This document shows positions 13,201 through 23,700 of a stretch of DNA of 64,000 nt, piece by piece. The number at the start of each line of letters is the position of its first letter. Positions within the stretch are counted from its first letter, which is position 1. Source of the stretch: Membranipora membranacea (lineage: Eukaryota; Bryozoa; Gymnolaemata; Cheilostomatida; Membraniporidae); assembly GCA_914767715.1 (NCBI GenBank), contig OU612067.1, positions 20,155,001 through 20,219,000 on the forward strand, read 5' to 3'. Made by a program: the position numbers and the translations under genes. The notes under the pieces were generated by a model. The model ran no database searches, was not told where the DNA came from, and worked only from the letters and a program-made list of their open reading frames with translations.

Positions 13201-16200
13201 TTTAGATGTTGAGCCGGCGGCAGCTCACCAGTAGAAGGGGAATGACCTGGAACATGATATGACTGTTGACTTTATTGAAACTTGGACCTACAGATCTAAA
13301 ATGACATGTAAAATCCATATTAGTTTGGTCATACTCACAATCACCCCCCCCCCCCCTCCCTCCCCAATACTCTCATTTTTAAAGGAATATGAGAATCAAA
13401 GTCTACACTGGCGAGATGACAAGCGTACCAAGGCTTATCTTGCCAGTTGGAGAGTATTTTTTTGACCAGACTACGGGTAAATCGTATCAAACTTGATCCA
13501 CATGTACTTTAGGAAGGCAATGAAGGGGTTTTATTTTTAACCAGCATCCCTAAAACTTGAAAAGATGACTAACAATTCTATTCAAATCAATGTTGAAGTT
13601 GCAGGAAATGAGCTTCATGGACGTAATTCGACTGTATTTCAGTTTATTTTTAATTGCCCTCATTAGTTGTCATGGATCACTGTGTATTATTCAAATGGGG
13701 ATGTCCTTTTAGTCATAAGCCATGAATAGCTATTGGACTAATCATTTGAAACCTAACATCATAACTTCCTTTATTTAATTTTCTAGGAGGGCAAGGGTTT
13801 TATCCCCGATAAGGCAGAGTTTCAGGCCTCATAAAGCTACAATTTTCCCCTCATAAAATACAAATTATCAACATTCTAAACAGCATCTCAAAAATCCTGA
13901 CTCATGATGGTAACTTGTATCAGTGACACATTAGCTTTTGTATGTGGCTACCTGGTTTGCTTTGGGAGGTTCCCCAAAAAAAAACAATTAGCCGCGTTTC
14001 AAGGCTAGTGACACATGCTTACAATGCAGCTTTGCGTTGACAAGAAGATCAAATCAACCCATGGTGTTCGGTATCTACTACTGACGTCATAAAAGAATAC
14101 ATCAAACTGTGATATGATTAAAATATGATGAGAATCAATAACACGCATGTATAATATAGCCATCACGTCAGAGAAAAGCCTGGGAAATTTGGCTTAAACC
14201 TGTGGTAGCACTATCAATTATGAATTTTTCATTTTCTACAGCGTAATGCTAGAGGAAGTTTTCTGATTTACAGCCGCGAAGACTAGCTGGCCTATATGAA
14301 TGACCTGAGAAGGGATAGCAAATAAAGGTATTGTTAGCCGAGCATAGAGGAGTGAATATGACCTTGAGTTTCGTTTCTATGTCAGAAAGTGAGCTAGAAT
14401 CAATTCTCACAAGCTGAAGTTTGGAGTTTATACAATGTAATGATATTGAATAAATGTGAGCTAGCCATCAATTTCGCTATTGCTAGCTAGCCAAAAAGGC
14501 AAACATTAAGCACAAGCTGAGATGTGCTGTGGAAAGAAAATTGATCGTTAACAATCAAAGTAAAACCCCATACACAGTTGAGAGCTACAGTTTATGGGAT
14601 TTTACATTGATTATTAATAGTCATACTTTCTTCCATAGCAAATTCATTTTGCCTATTTCCTCTTATGCATACTTCACTTATCTTATAAATGCTATAAATA
14701 ATATCAACACAGGAAGTGTGGTTTTCATCACTTCACTCAGGTCCAGACATTCATTCTTCCTCCTTCCGGCAAAAAAATGTTGTGATGAAACTTCCACAAA
14801 TCGTTTCACCATCCATGACACCTAAATTATTCATTCTAGGATTGTTGATATTACAAGAGATCTCATGTTGACTTAAACCAAAGTGTTAGAGTCTCCAACT
14901 CCTGACAGTCTCCAACACACAGCCCAAGTTTTAGAGTAGTCATTTGTAACACTGCACTGCAATGCGAATTGAACAGATTTTTATTGATATCCTGCAACAT
15001 TTCGACTCCTGGGAACAACCCGGCGAGGTGGGACAACTCCAAATTAGACATCATTTTTACCCCTCTCACAATATTATTTGTGCTCCAAAGCCAACTTAAG
15101 AATCTCTCTGGTAGTCTTGCCTGATCTCCAAATTCTATTATTGGCTTTGTATATAACTATAAAGCTTACAAATTATTAAATCTCAGCTTTTCTACATTTA
15201 AAGACCATGTCAACCATAAATGTCATATATTCCCAGTATAATAATGTTGATAATATATAATAATTATATCAATGCTATCCATTGTCCCTGTTTGCATGAG
15301 CAAGTATTCTCTATCAAGAAAACACTCTCATGCTGGTAGGATAAGGGGAGCTTATCATCTGGACAATGAAGGCTTCACTTTGATTCTCCTCTTTGAATGA
15401 GAGTACTGACGGGTCTCTGTGAGTGTATGCACTGCACTCCAAATTGAACAGGTGCTTATAAATATCCACTCTAACACTCAGCGGGCGAGGGGGGACAACT
15501 TCAAATTATAGTTCATTATTGCCCCTTTGCGCAATATTTTTGCTGCATAGACAACTTAAGAATCACTCTGGTAGTCTAGCCTGATCTCCAACTTCTATTA
15601 TTGCCTTTTTATATAACAATATAGCGTAAATATGATTATATCCTAGTTTTTCTACATTTAAATCCTCTATAATACCATTTCATCTATAAATGTCAAATAT
15701 TCTCAATAAAATAATGTTTAAAATATCAATGCCTCGCACGAGCAAGTATTTTTTAATGTAAAATCACTCTCCGCCTGGTAAGAAAAGCCTGGGAAGCCTT
15801 AACATCTGGCCAGTGCAGGCTTCAGTTTGATTCTTATTTATTCATCTGAGGATGTGAGGATTGGAGTGGGCGGGAGGGGGTCTACGTGAGTATATCACAA
15901 CTAATAAATGGATTCTCCATGTCTTTTTCCATCTATAAGTCCAAGTTTCAAAAAATTTTGACCATCTTGTGAGAAATAGTGACCTGGAACATGATATGAC
16001 TGTTGACTTTATTTAAACTTGGACCTATAGATTTGAAATGACTTGGATAATCCATATCAGATTGGATTCACTCACAGACGCCCCACCCCCCACTCCTCCC
16101 TCAAATCAAATTGACGCCAGCACCGGCGAGATGACATGCCTTCCAAGGCCTATCTTGCCAGTCAGAGAGTGTTTTTGTAGCAGAATTATTGCTCGTTCGA

Positions 16201-17288
16201 GGCATTGATATTTTAATCATCATTTTCTTGAGAATATTTGACATTTACTGATGGCATGGTATTATAAATGAATAAAGTTGTGTAAAAACTAGTGAATAGT
16301 AGTATGTAAGCTATATAGTTATATAAAAAGTCAGAAATAGATGTTGGAGATCAGGCTAGACTACCAGAGTGATTCCTAAGATGTCTATGAGATGTTGAAG
16401 ATCTTACAAATCTACTAGTTGGGTACCTCACTTGTTCATAAGACATACTCCCCCCCCCCCCCCTACCATACCCCAAAGGGAGTGTGATCTCATCTTCAAC
16501 ACAAAGTGGGCAACTATCAGATGGGAGTTGCCCACTTGCATAAAAAGAGGACATAACTCCTAGACACCTATGTAAAGAATGAACTTTGTTTTCCCCAAAC
16601 AAAAGATCAAGGCCTAAATGGTTAGACTTGTTCATATATACACATTACTTAGTGTAATCAATGACATACCATAACTAACCATGTTATGAGGGAATACCTA
16701 GATCAGGTTTGACCTGGTTTGTCTGCATTTGGACCTGTTCCCCCTCGACAGAGACTTATGAGTGTAAGTGGAGTAGGTGCAAACATAGGCAAAGTGGATC
16801 TAGGAGCTGGAGCTAGGCAGGGAGTTCAGGACATGGCATGCCTCAAACTCCCCGATCTAGCTAGTTTATAGCTGATCATAGATATGACAGAAACCCCTGT
16901 TTAAGGCTATGATATAAAAAAAAATTTAAATCTTTGATATAAGGATACAAAATATTATAATATTTTGTATCTTTAGATCACAGATTTAAAAAGGTTTTTT
17001 TTTATGTTATATATATTAAAAAAGGGTGAAGATATCAAGGATATTTGAATATATTATGTTAAAATATCCATGAAGGAGAGGGCCGATGTTGGAGTCTGGT
17101 TTGACTTACCATAGCAAAGCCAGAAAGCAATGCTGATGTGCGAGTGACAGCTTTGAGTTTAGCCTTACTTAGATGCAATCTTCTCCACGCCAACAGGTTA
17201 GGTCCACTCAGTGCCTGATTAGAATCACTCTGATTCAGTAACATGTTGTGTGACATAGATAACCCTTGTCTTATTTCTATCGCTGACA
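3945..17288 (-). CDS. ORAI: Orai store-operated calcium channel (5' end incomplete)
   Basis: Pore subunit of the CRAC channel, a four-pass plasma-membrane protein opened by the ER calcium sensor STIM. Three exons on the minus strand: 17288-17110, 7490-7317 (58 codons) and 4253-3945 (TGA at 3947-3945). All junctions are GT/AG and the frame closes. Visible family landmarks: [20 protein letters not shown] before and into TM1; the selectivity-filter Glu in MVEIQL; TM2 ending [13 protein letters not shown]3 [19 protein letters not shown], keeping the TM3 Glu; TM4 ending [14 protein letters not shown]; and a short C-terminal helix [13 protein letters not shown], the expected STIM-binding position. 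The first exon found begins just after an AG acceptor in phase 1, so a further 5' exon should exist upstream; otherwise translation starts at the internal Met at 17256, giving 209 residues, shorter than most Orai proteins. The introns are 9.6 and 3.1 kb and packed with MITEs. Family call is firm; the N-terminus is open. Confidence 0.93.
5316..5880. repeat. Duplicated Orai 3' end plus tandem repeat inside Orai intron
   Basis: 5494-5745 is a diverged direct copy of 3655-3970, that is the Orai 3' UTR and its last codons (shared TAAACCGATATG). On each side is a further duplicated block (5316-5470 and 5744-5880, sharing GTAGCARTACCAAAGA and GGTGAGATYTAGCAGATTTT). The copy has lost the stop codon and the rest of the exon, so it is not a gene. 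Confidence 0.75.
6011..6087 (-). mobile_element. U2 snRNA-headed SINE fragment, copy 1
   Basis: Read on the minus strand it begins CTCTTCCCGCTATTGGCTAA then GATCAA, like the U2 snRNA 5' end (CTTCTCGGCCTTTTGGCTAA). It continues with GGCAGCTTGCTGCACAC, also found in the copy at 57014-57108. Confidence 0.6.
6843..6903. repeat. (TA)n microsatellite
   Basis: About 60 bp of alternating TA with a few ATGTAT interruptions. A similar tract lies at 7205-7250 on the other side of the MITE, within a flanking direct repeat. Confidence 0.9.
6903..7164. mobile_element. MITE, 'TGTTATAGTCAG' family, copy 1
   Basis: Terminal inverted repeats of about 55 bp, beginning ATTAAAGGCTACCCAAAGAC at the left and the complement of ATTAAAGACTACTCAAAGAC at the right; both contain TGTTATAGTCAG. 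A second copy is at 48587-48808 in LamG copy 2. No coding capacity. Confidence 0.75.
7537..7748. mobile_element. MITE, 'ACACTGA...TCAGTGT' family, copy 1
   Basis: Inverted ends (CACACTGATAACGTGATATA and ...TCATGTCAGTGTG) around a conserved core with CACTTAGCATGAGTACCATC. Other copies are at 22765-22962 (PSMD8 intron 4) and 41860-42064 (LamG copy 1 intron 18, reversed). Confidence 0.75.
8648..9151. mobile_element. MITE 'TAGACAGTTTTCTGAG', copy 1
   Basis: 504-bp foldback element in Orai intron. Ends TAGACAGTTTTCTGAGCTCT and its complement; inverted arms of about 130 bp include GGTACTTTTAACCCACGCCG. A TA target site, as in Tc1/mariner-like MITEs, fits the ends. Full copy 2 is at 40103-40575. 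Confidence 0.85.
9154..9430. repeat. Nested inverted repeat
   Basis: Outer arms around 9158-9190 and 9395-9430 (ATGATACACTTTTGCTTGA) and inner arms 9216-9262 and 9322-9363 (GACATGAATTGGCATCATCA), directly abutting the MITE on its left. Centre is AT-rich. Confidence 0.7.
10364..11532. mobile_element. hAT-like non-autonomous element
   Basis: 1,169-bp element with ends TAGGGGTGGAGCGG and the complement of TAGGGGTGGAACGA. It is flanked by 8-bp near-direct repeats TTGAACTC (10356-10363) and TTGAACTT (11533-11540), as expected for hAT target duplications. Subterminal CGGATCGGAT motifs repeat near both ends. No transposase frame. It contains a second MITE at 11191-11437. Confidence 0.75.
11191..11437. 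mobile_element. MITE nested in the hAT-like element
   Basis: 247 bp with nearly perfect 38-bp inverted ends starting CAAGGAGTTAGAGGGAAGGA and containing GGTGGTCACGTGAC. Flanked by ATCAGAC on both sides (11184-11190 and 11438-11444), a 7-8 bp target duplication. Confidence 0.85.
12374..13092. mobile_element. Long foldback element
   Basis: About 720 bp with arms of some 320 bp that pair almost end to end: TATAGTGCCTGCGGTTTTTG at the left pairs with AAAAACCCGCAGGCACTATA at the right; CCAGGTTTTTAAAATGAG pairs with CTCATTTTAAAAACCTGG near a loop of about 65 bp. No coding capacity. Confidence 0.85.
13243..13467 (+). repeat. Dispersed direct repeat, unit 1
   Basis: Shares TGACCTGGAACATGATATGA, a poly(C) stretch and GGCGAGATGACA...CTTGCCAG with 15963-16183. 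Both are in Orai intron. Confidence 0.7.
13931..14007. repeat. Hairpin family A, diverged copy
   Basis: TTAGCTTTTGTATGTGGCTA pairs imperfectly with TTAGCCGCGTTTCAAGGCTA; the inner stem is A/T-rich with a GGGAGGTTCCCC centre. Confidence 0.55.
14990..15862 (+). repeat. Tandem duplication of about 460 bp
   Basis: 14990-15400 and 15450-15862 are diverged direct copies, sharing ACAACT(C/T)CAAATTA, GGTAGTCTNGCCTGATCTCC and GAGCAAGTATT blocks. An inverted partial copy lies at about 16285-16380. Confidence 0.7.
15963..16183 (+). repeat. Dispersed direct repeat, unit 2
   Basis: Second copy of the 13243-13467 unit with the same order of blocks. The intervening 2.5 kb has no gene. Confidence 0.7.
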
Positions 17289-17557
17289 CTACAACAAAAT
17301 GACAGACTAAGTCAGCATACGTAAATAACCAAATTGGAGGATATCTCTCTTACATTATATTTATAATACGATGTAAGAGAGACATCCCCACCATTTTAAA
17401 ATAATCATAACAAAGAATTTTTTTTTATTTGAAAAAGCTAAACAGTTAGTTCAAATCAAATTTCAATTAATCAGAATACCATGCTATTAAACAAAGACTT
17501 GTTTCCCCCCCCCCCCACTCTATCCCTTACTAAATTTAGTTATTTGGCCTCTTTTAA

Positions 17558-17743
17558 ATGAGTCACGACTTGGAGATGTATGTATGAAGTGTGGAGATTG
17601 TGAAGCTTGCCAAGATCACAGATAAAAAGTTTGTTACATAACAACCTTTTTATCTGTGATCTTGGCAGGCTTCACAATCCTAGTTTTCTCAAACACAGAT
17701 AATAAATACATATACATACATACATCTCCAAGTCACGACTCAT
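17558..17743. mobile_element. Inverted-repeat element upstream of the Orai exon
   Basis: Ends ATGAGTCACGACTTGGAGAT and its near complement. Inner arms CCAAGATCACAGATAAAAAG and CTTTTTATCTGTGATCTTGG are exact complements around TTTGTTACATAACAAC. Confidence 0.8.
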
Positions 17744-20700
17744 CAACTGTATGCTGGAGTATGCTGTTTGCTGATGAATCCACCTATGACCAATCATCAG
17801 CTGAGTCATTTCCCTTTGAATTCAGAACTGCCTGGGGTGAAGACTTCTTCCTCAGACATTTGATGTTGAGATATTTTTTAATCAATCTGCTGCCATTCAA
17901 CCAACCAACCTATTATGCTCAACTGCTCAACTTATCATGAAATCAGCTAGCCACTCTAACCAATGAACCCTACAGCGTTTAGGAAACCTCCAGTTGACCT
18001 CAAATACATCCCAGGCACGTTCTAAAATGCAGCGTGTACCATTGATAACCAAGTACCAGTATTTAAAATATTTTGGCATGCATATTAGTGTTCACATGTG
18101 TCATATTTGATATACTGGTGTTGCTAATGGGGAAAACTCATTGTTATATCACATAAACAGCTGCCATAGAGCCGTACCAAACACATTTGTGAACCCAAAA
18201 CATTTTGCATAGGTTTCCTTATATTCTTCCATCAAAAACTCTCTCAAAGCAGTATTTGATGTCAAATCAAATACTGCTTTTATGATTATCCATCACAGGG
18301 GAGAAAGCATACTATGAACCTTTCTAACCCTGGGTTTTTAACGATGAAATCAAGTATATTATTCGCTAATCCCCTTGTACAAATAAAGTGAGTGTTTTTG
18401 TTCTTTCTATGGTGATGTTTTGATATGAAAAATGGTTGTTTTTTGCTGTCCTAAACACAAACATATTTGGTTGCTAAGCCTATGTGATCATTAGTAACAC
18501 TTTTTTGTGTGAAATGCTTATTCTATGAATTGTAACTTTAATTGGGCGGTCACCTCTCTGGTCTGTGGCTACTTGGTCACAGACTACCTGACTGCACCGC
18601 TGCATATTCTACACATAATAATCTTAATATTTACAAAATAAAGCAGAAACCGAGAAAATAAAACTGTGAGCAGTCCAGCGCTTGCCAGCAGGTTCTATGT
18701 CTATTGAGTTGAATATCAGCCAATGATTTATCATCCTGGTTGATATTGATCTGCCTGAAAGCCCAATCAGCCTATTATCTCTGATCTGATCTGTTAGGTG
18801 AAGAAGAAGAGCGAATGCCAGGTCACTGAAGATACAGGAAACTGTAACTACATTGTTTTCACATTCACTAAATATCTATCGGTACTTTCAGGAAAGTACC
18901 ATCTGACCTGGCATTGGCTCTTTCCCACCCACCAGCCAATCTGAGAAAACAATAGACATAATAAATAGCCTAGACAGGACACTGGACGGGGGCATTTGAT
19001 TGTGGCTGACAATACGACATTGAATTGTGTAGGCCTGGTAACAATGGTGTTATCATTGACTTGCAGTCCATATACCAGGTTTTTTAATGATAAGGCAATC
19101 AATTTCAATCAGATTTTGATTCTGAAGAACTCAATAGATTTAGCAGCTTATCGCGAAGGGATTGATTTTAATTTTTACGTCCCAAATTTTTCCTAGAAAA
19201 ACAAAAAATGAATTTGATGACAAGATGCCGCTGAAAGCAATTTTCAAACTGAAAATCCATTCAGAATTGATCGAGTTATCAACAAAAACCTGGACTGTGG
19301 ACTGTAAATCAATGATAGCATCACAATCCAACGTCGTTACACCACCAACAATTAAGAGCCTTACTTTAGCTGTATTGTGCCCTGTCTAGTGCTATTATTG
19401 AGTCTATGGAGAGAACACATTGGCTTGTGCCATATGTAAACTTCTTAATTCAATGGTAACAGGGCCTTGAGAGATACCAAGGAGCAAAATAACTCCGCTA
19501 AACACATGTCACTACATCATAGTTGTTAGGCTGGTGAAATTTGAGAACTACAGGTATTGTTGCATAACGAATACGTACTAAAATATGAGCCATGACAACT
19601 TCTGTCTTCACAAAGGACATGTTCATACAGACAAAATACAAAGCATCAGAGAAAGAAGCAGTCTTGACCACTGCGGGACTCGACGAATGGCCTAGCGCAT
19701 ACTACACTGGGCAGAAAATGCAGGAATAAGTGTATAATAGTAAAAGTTTTGTAAGGGCCGTAGGCAGCCTACTAGTTGGAACAGTCCATGCTAAGATTTT
19801 GTTAGGGTCCTCAATCCAATGTCATCTACATCGACAAAGCAATTTTGCAGATTGAACATTGACAGGACACAAGAACAGACTCTTTCAGGCTCTGAGTGTT
19901 GTATAAGATGTCACATACAGTACCTGCCACATTGTTTCAGTGGTGTTTCAACGTGCCGTGCCATTTGGATTGCTCTCTCTGACATCAATATTCAACTTGC
20001 AATACCTGACTCAGACGGACATACAACATACTAGCCATACCTGCAGTGGCAGCCGCTGATGTCAGTGCCCACTCAGAACAGTATAAACCTATGTAATGTG
20101 TGTCATGCCACTGCTAAGCAACTTAGATGAGCGCCTTGACTCTTGTAAGTCACCTTGAATTGATTAGTTTGAGTGGCATATCATATATGATTATAACTTG
20201 GCATAACACCCTGACTGTACTAACAAGTTTCAAAGGAGTGGTGTCAGCCCTCATGTGACCCCTTCCTTGACTCTTGCTGGTTCTGTGTTGACTTGAATCA
20301 AGTACTGGAGTGCCACATGATTGAAGACAATTCTCTATTTTATAGTAAAGATTATATCTTAATCTATGTATCCATTAGTTACAACTGGTATTCAAATAAC
20401 CAGTTGTTGAAATTCCAGTCAACTGCTCACACACCTTTTGATATTCAAGTCACTGGCCAGATTCAAGTCAAGAAGTCAAAAAGTCCACATCAGAGTTTAG
20501 TTTTCAGCAGAATCCTTAGAAGTTTTACAATCACAGCCTAAGAGACTCTCAATTCTAACCTCGGGTTTGATTTTGAGCCCCGTTCCATACAGTATTTTGG
20601 TTAATAAAGAGCTTAGGTTATACCGGAAACTTAGCTTGAATATAAAATTGTAACCTGGGTTCTTCACATTGCATTATTTCACTTCATACTCGAAATAGAC

Positions 20701-20788
20701 AACAACATATGCGCTTTGTCTAGTACACTGTCCACCAATCTTAATCACGCTTAGTTTCCGGGTGCATAATACAGAAGGGTAGAAAATC
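17744..20788. other. Spacer between Orai and PSMD8
   Basis: The missing 5' Orai exon and both promoters should lie here, but I could not identify them. The only structure I see is the inverted repeat at 18786-18950. Short open frames show no family resemblance. Confidence 0.5.
18786..18950. mobile_element. MITE, 'CTGACCTGGCATTGG' family, copy 1
   Basis: Imperfect inverted repeat: GAATGCCAGGTCAC at the left and ATCTGACCTGGCATTGGCTC at the right. The same pattern occurs at 25266-25432, with shorter TTGGCTCTGATTGG-type hairpins at 35075 and 48972. Confidence 0.6.
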
Positions 20789-23700
20789 ATGGCTGACACA
20801 AAAAAAATTGTTGATGCCTACAAAACTTTGTGCCAGGAATGGAATAAAAAGCCACCGAATCTCGAGAAATGCGGTTCTATATTGGACTCATTGAAGGTAG
20901 GTTTTGTACAAACTATGTTTCCCAAATCAAGACTAGTTTAAAAGGTCCAACTTCTTCAATTCAAGCTAATGTTTGAGATGAGTAAGGGAAATTGAATGAA
21001 AAAGTTACAAGAATGAATGAAATTTTTGATTTTTTATTCTAGACTATTGTTCTTTGTGAATAATGACTATATGCAACTATCATTTCTCTTTTCCCGTTGT
21101 CTTGAATTTATTATATTATAGCCTGAAAATTTGCCTGTATAGGGGCCTAGGCTAATTAAATTAAATTTTTAGGCCTGCCAATTTCAAGATCAGTAGAGTA
21201 GCAATGCATGGATGGTACAAGACCAGCCTCTCCTGAAAAGCCTGTAAAAATTGGCCAGTACAAGGCCTTATTTTATGTATATGTGGGAAAATCAGAAAGC
21301 GTGCCTGATAATTATTGGCCGGCCGATAATCATTCTCTCTCGTCTAATCACTATTTTTGACTTTGACTAAGAATACAGCAGTTATAGTTACATAACATTG
21401 CTTTTTTTACTACCTTGACATGATAAATTTTTATGAAAAATTAACAGTTGGAAATCGAACTTGATTTTAGGTTGCACTCACCACAATAAGCTATTTGCCG
21501 ATGACAGGCTCCCCAGTCACCAAACAAGAACTTCTTATTGCTCGTAAGTATGTCATGGTGTACTATAGCAGTCTGAGTATGTTAAAACAAAACAATCCCA
21601 TGGGCAACCATATGATTGAGAAGATCGTGTTGGATGGTGGTATGGTAGATAATGTGTTACTCAAATCGGCTGATTGCTAGATTCCTACCCAACAGCTGTA
21701 CATAACTTTGGTTCAGACTCGGTAATTTCGGCACAAAACTAGGATTGAATCAAAAGTCTAGTCTATGTTTTTTTTTCATTTAATCAGATGGGTCAGACTA
21801 AGTATTGTTAGGCTATGCCCCCCCCCCCCCGACACATAGAATGCAATTAATGCACTGGAATCTGATCCTTCTTTCTCCTGGTATTCTTCATCAAAATAAC
21901 CGAATAACCTACTTCTACAAATTCACAGTAGGGTCTATAGATTGAGGCATCCATACCGCCATCATCCTATCTATTGCAGGCCTTTGGTATTGGCATAATT
22001 TAAATTTTCCTCAATGTGTATAGGTAATATATAATATGGATATGATGTCTTTGATAAGCATGCAAAGATTTAGCCCACTTCGTCTTCGTCATCCTAGGAA
22101 ACACATGTTTGTTCTTTTCATTTGTCAGGTGATGTACTTGAAATTGGAGCACAATGGGCAATAGCTAAACAGGACATACCTTGCTTTGAGCGTTACATGG
22201 CGCAACTGAAATGCTACTTCTTTGATTACAAGTAAGGGCACACATACGCACCGACTATTTTTTCCAATTTGATTATTTAGACCAGTAAAACCTAGAATTA
22301 GGGACTGGATTTCAAAAATTCAAAGGTATGTCAAACCGAGAAACGTGGGAGTAAGAAGAAATTGTTTGCTTTGGCGCATGTCACGATTGCTTGTCACTCT
22401 ATAACTATATACCAAAAGGATTTTTCTCGGAGCTTCACAAATGGTTGGTTATCGTCAATTTAACCTGCGAAACAAACCTCCCAATAATTGTGTTTTTTGT
22501 TGTGATTTTTTTAGTGAGGATTTGCCAGAGTCTACCTACAAATTCCAACTGCTTGGATTGAATCTACTCAGGCTATTAGCACAGAACAAACTAGCTGAAT
22601 TCCACACAGTAAGTTATCGTAATGACAAACCAGTTTCTCTGCTAAGAAAAGGGAATGTCTATGCAGTAATTTTATACCCTGAAGACGCTTGATTATTGCG
22701 AGACAATAAGTTTTAACCTGTGGCTTTATTGGAGGGCGCATATGAATTCTTTGCTCTTAAATTGATCACGTGATATACTATTGCATGTATACCACTGTTC
22801 GATAGAGTGTGAACAAACTCACTTAACATGAGTACCATCACAAGCAATTCGTGTTCAGTATCATTAATTAGGGGTGGGAACATGGTATGTACTCAGTACT
22901 AAATTGACTTTAACGATCAGAGATACACATGATAATAGTGTAGTCTCGATTTCAGTGTGCATTTTCCCTTTGGTGCTGGCAATCATAATTGCAATAAACG
23001 CTCTCGTATATAGAATCCTGCACAAGAGTAGGAGGCTCAGTTGGTTAGAGCGCCTGCCCTGTAACACGTAAGTGTTAGAGGTCTCGGGTTTGAATCCCGC
23101 TGCAGTCTACCGATTACTGGGTTCAATTGATGACCAAGGTGTGCTCCGACCTGCCTGCAAACTGAGAGCAACTTGGTGCCGATTATGGCAGCCGCACCTT
23201 AAATCTATTTCATTTCTCAGTCTTCGGACAGGGACAGACTTGCGATCTAACCCACTTTTTTAACCCGCATGTATTTTATTGTGTTATAGGAGTTAGAGTT
23301 ACTAGATGCAAAAGATATAAACACAAATATTTACATAAAACACCCTGTGTCCCTGGAGCAATATCTCATGGAAGGCAGCTATAATAAGGTAACAGTTTGA
23401 ATTTAAAGAGACATAGCCCGTCAACACAATTTATCATTTTATGTGACTTTATTGCTGATGAAACATTTTGTATTTTTCATTGCCTCATTCATATATGCAG
23501 CTTTTCCTTTTGAAGATCACTCGGTAGTTGTGTTCCTCTGTAAATTAGGGACACAACTCCGTAATCATTCAACTTGTGACTGCAAGTAAACAGCTGTAAT
23601 GAGAGAGAGTTGTAACGATTATTTTCTTTTGTAGGTCTTTCTAGCTAGAGGAAATGTACCAGCCGAGTCCTACAATTTCTTCATGAATATTCTATTGGAT

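Noticed and set aside
16351-16635. Minus-strand frame with CPLC, possibly a LINE tail
   Set aside because: Only one short Cys motif, with no RT motifs near; part of it is poly(C) and a short hairpin.
23031-23105. Functional tRNA gene
   Set aside because: A and B boxes are present but no acceptor stem closes, and a SINE body follows that recurs elsewhere.
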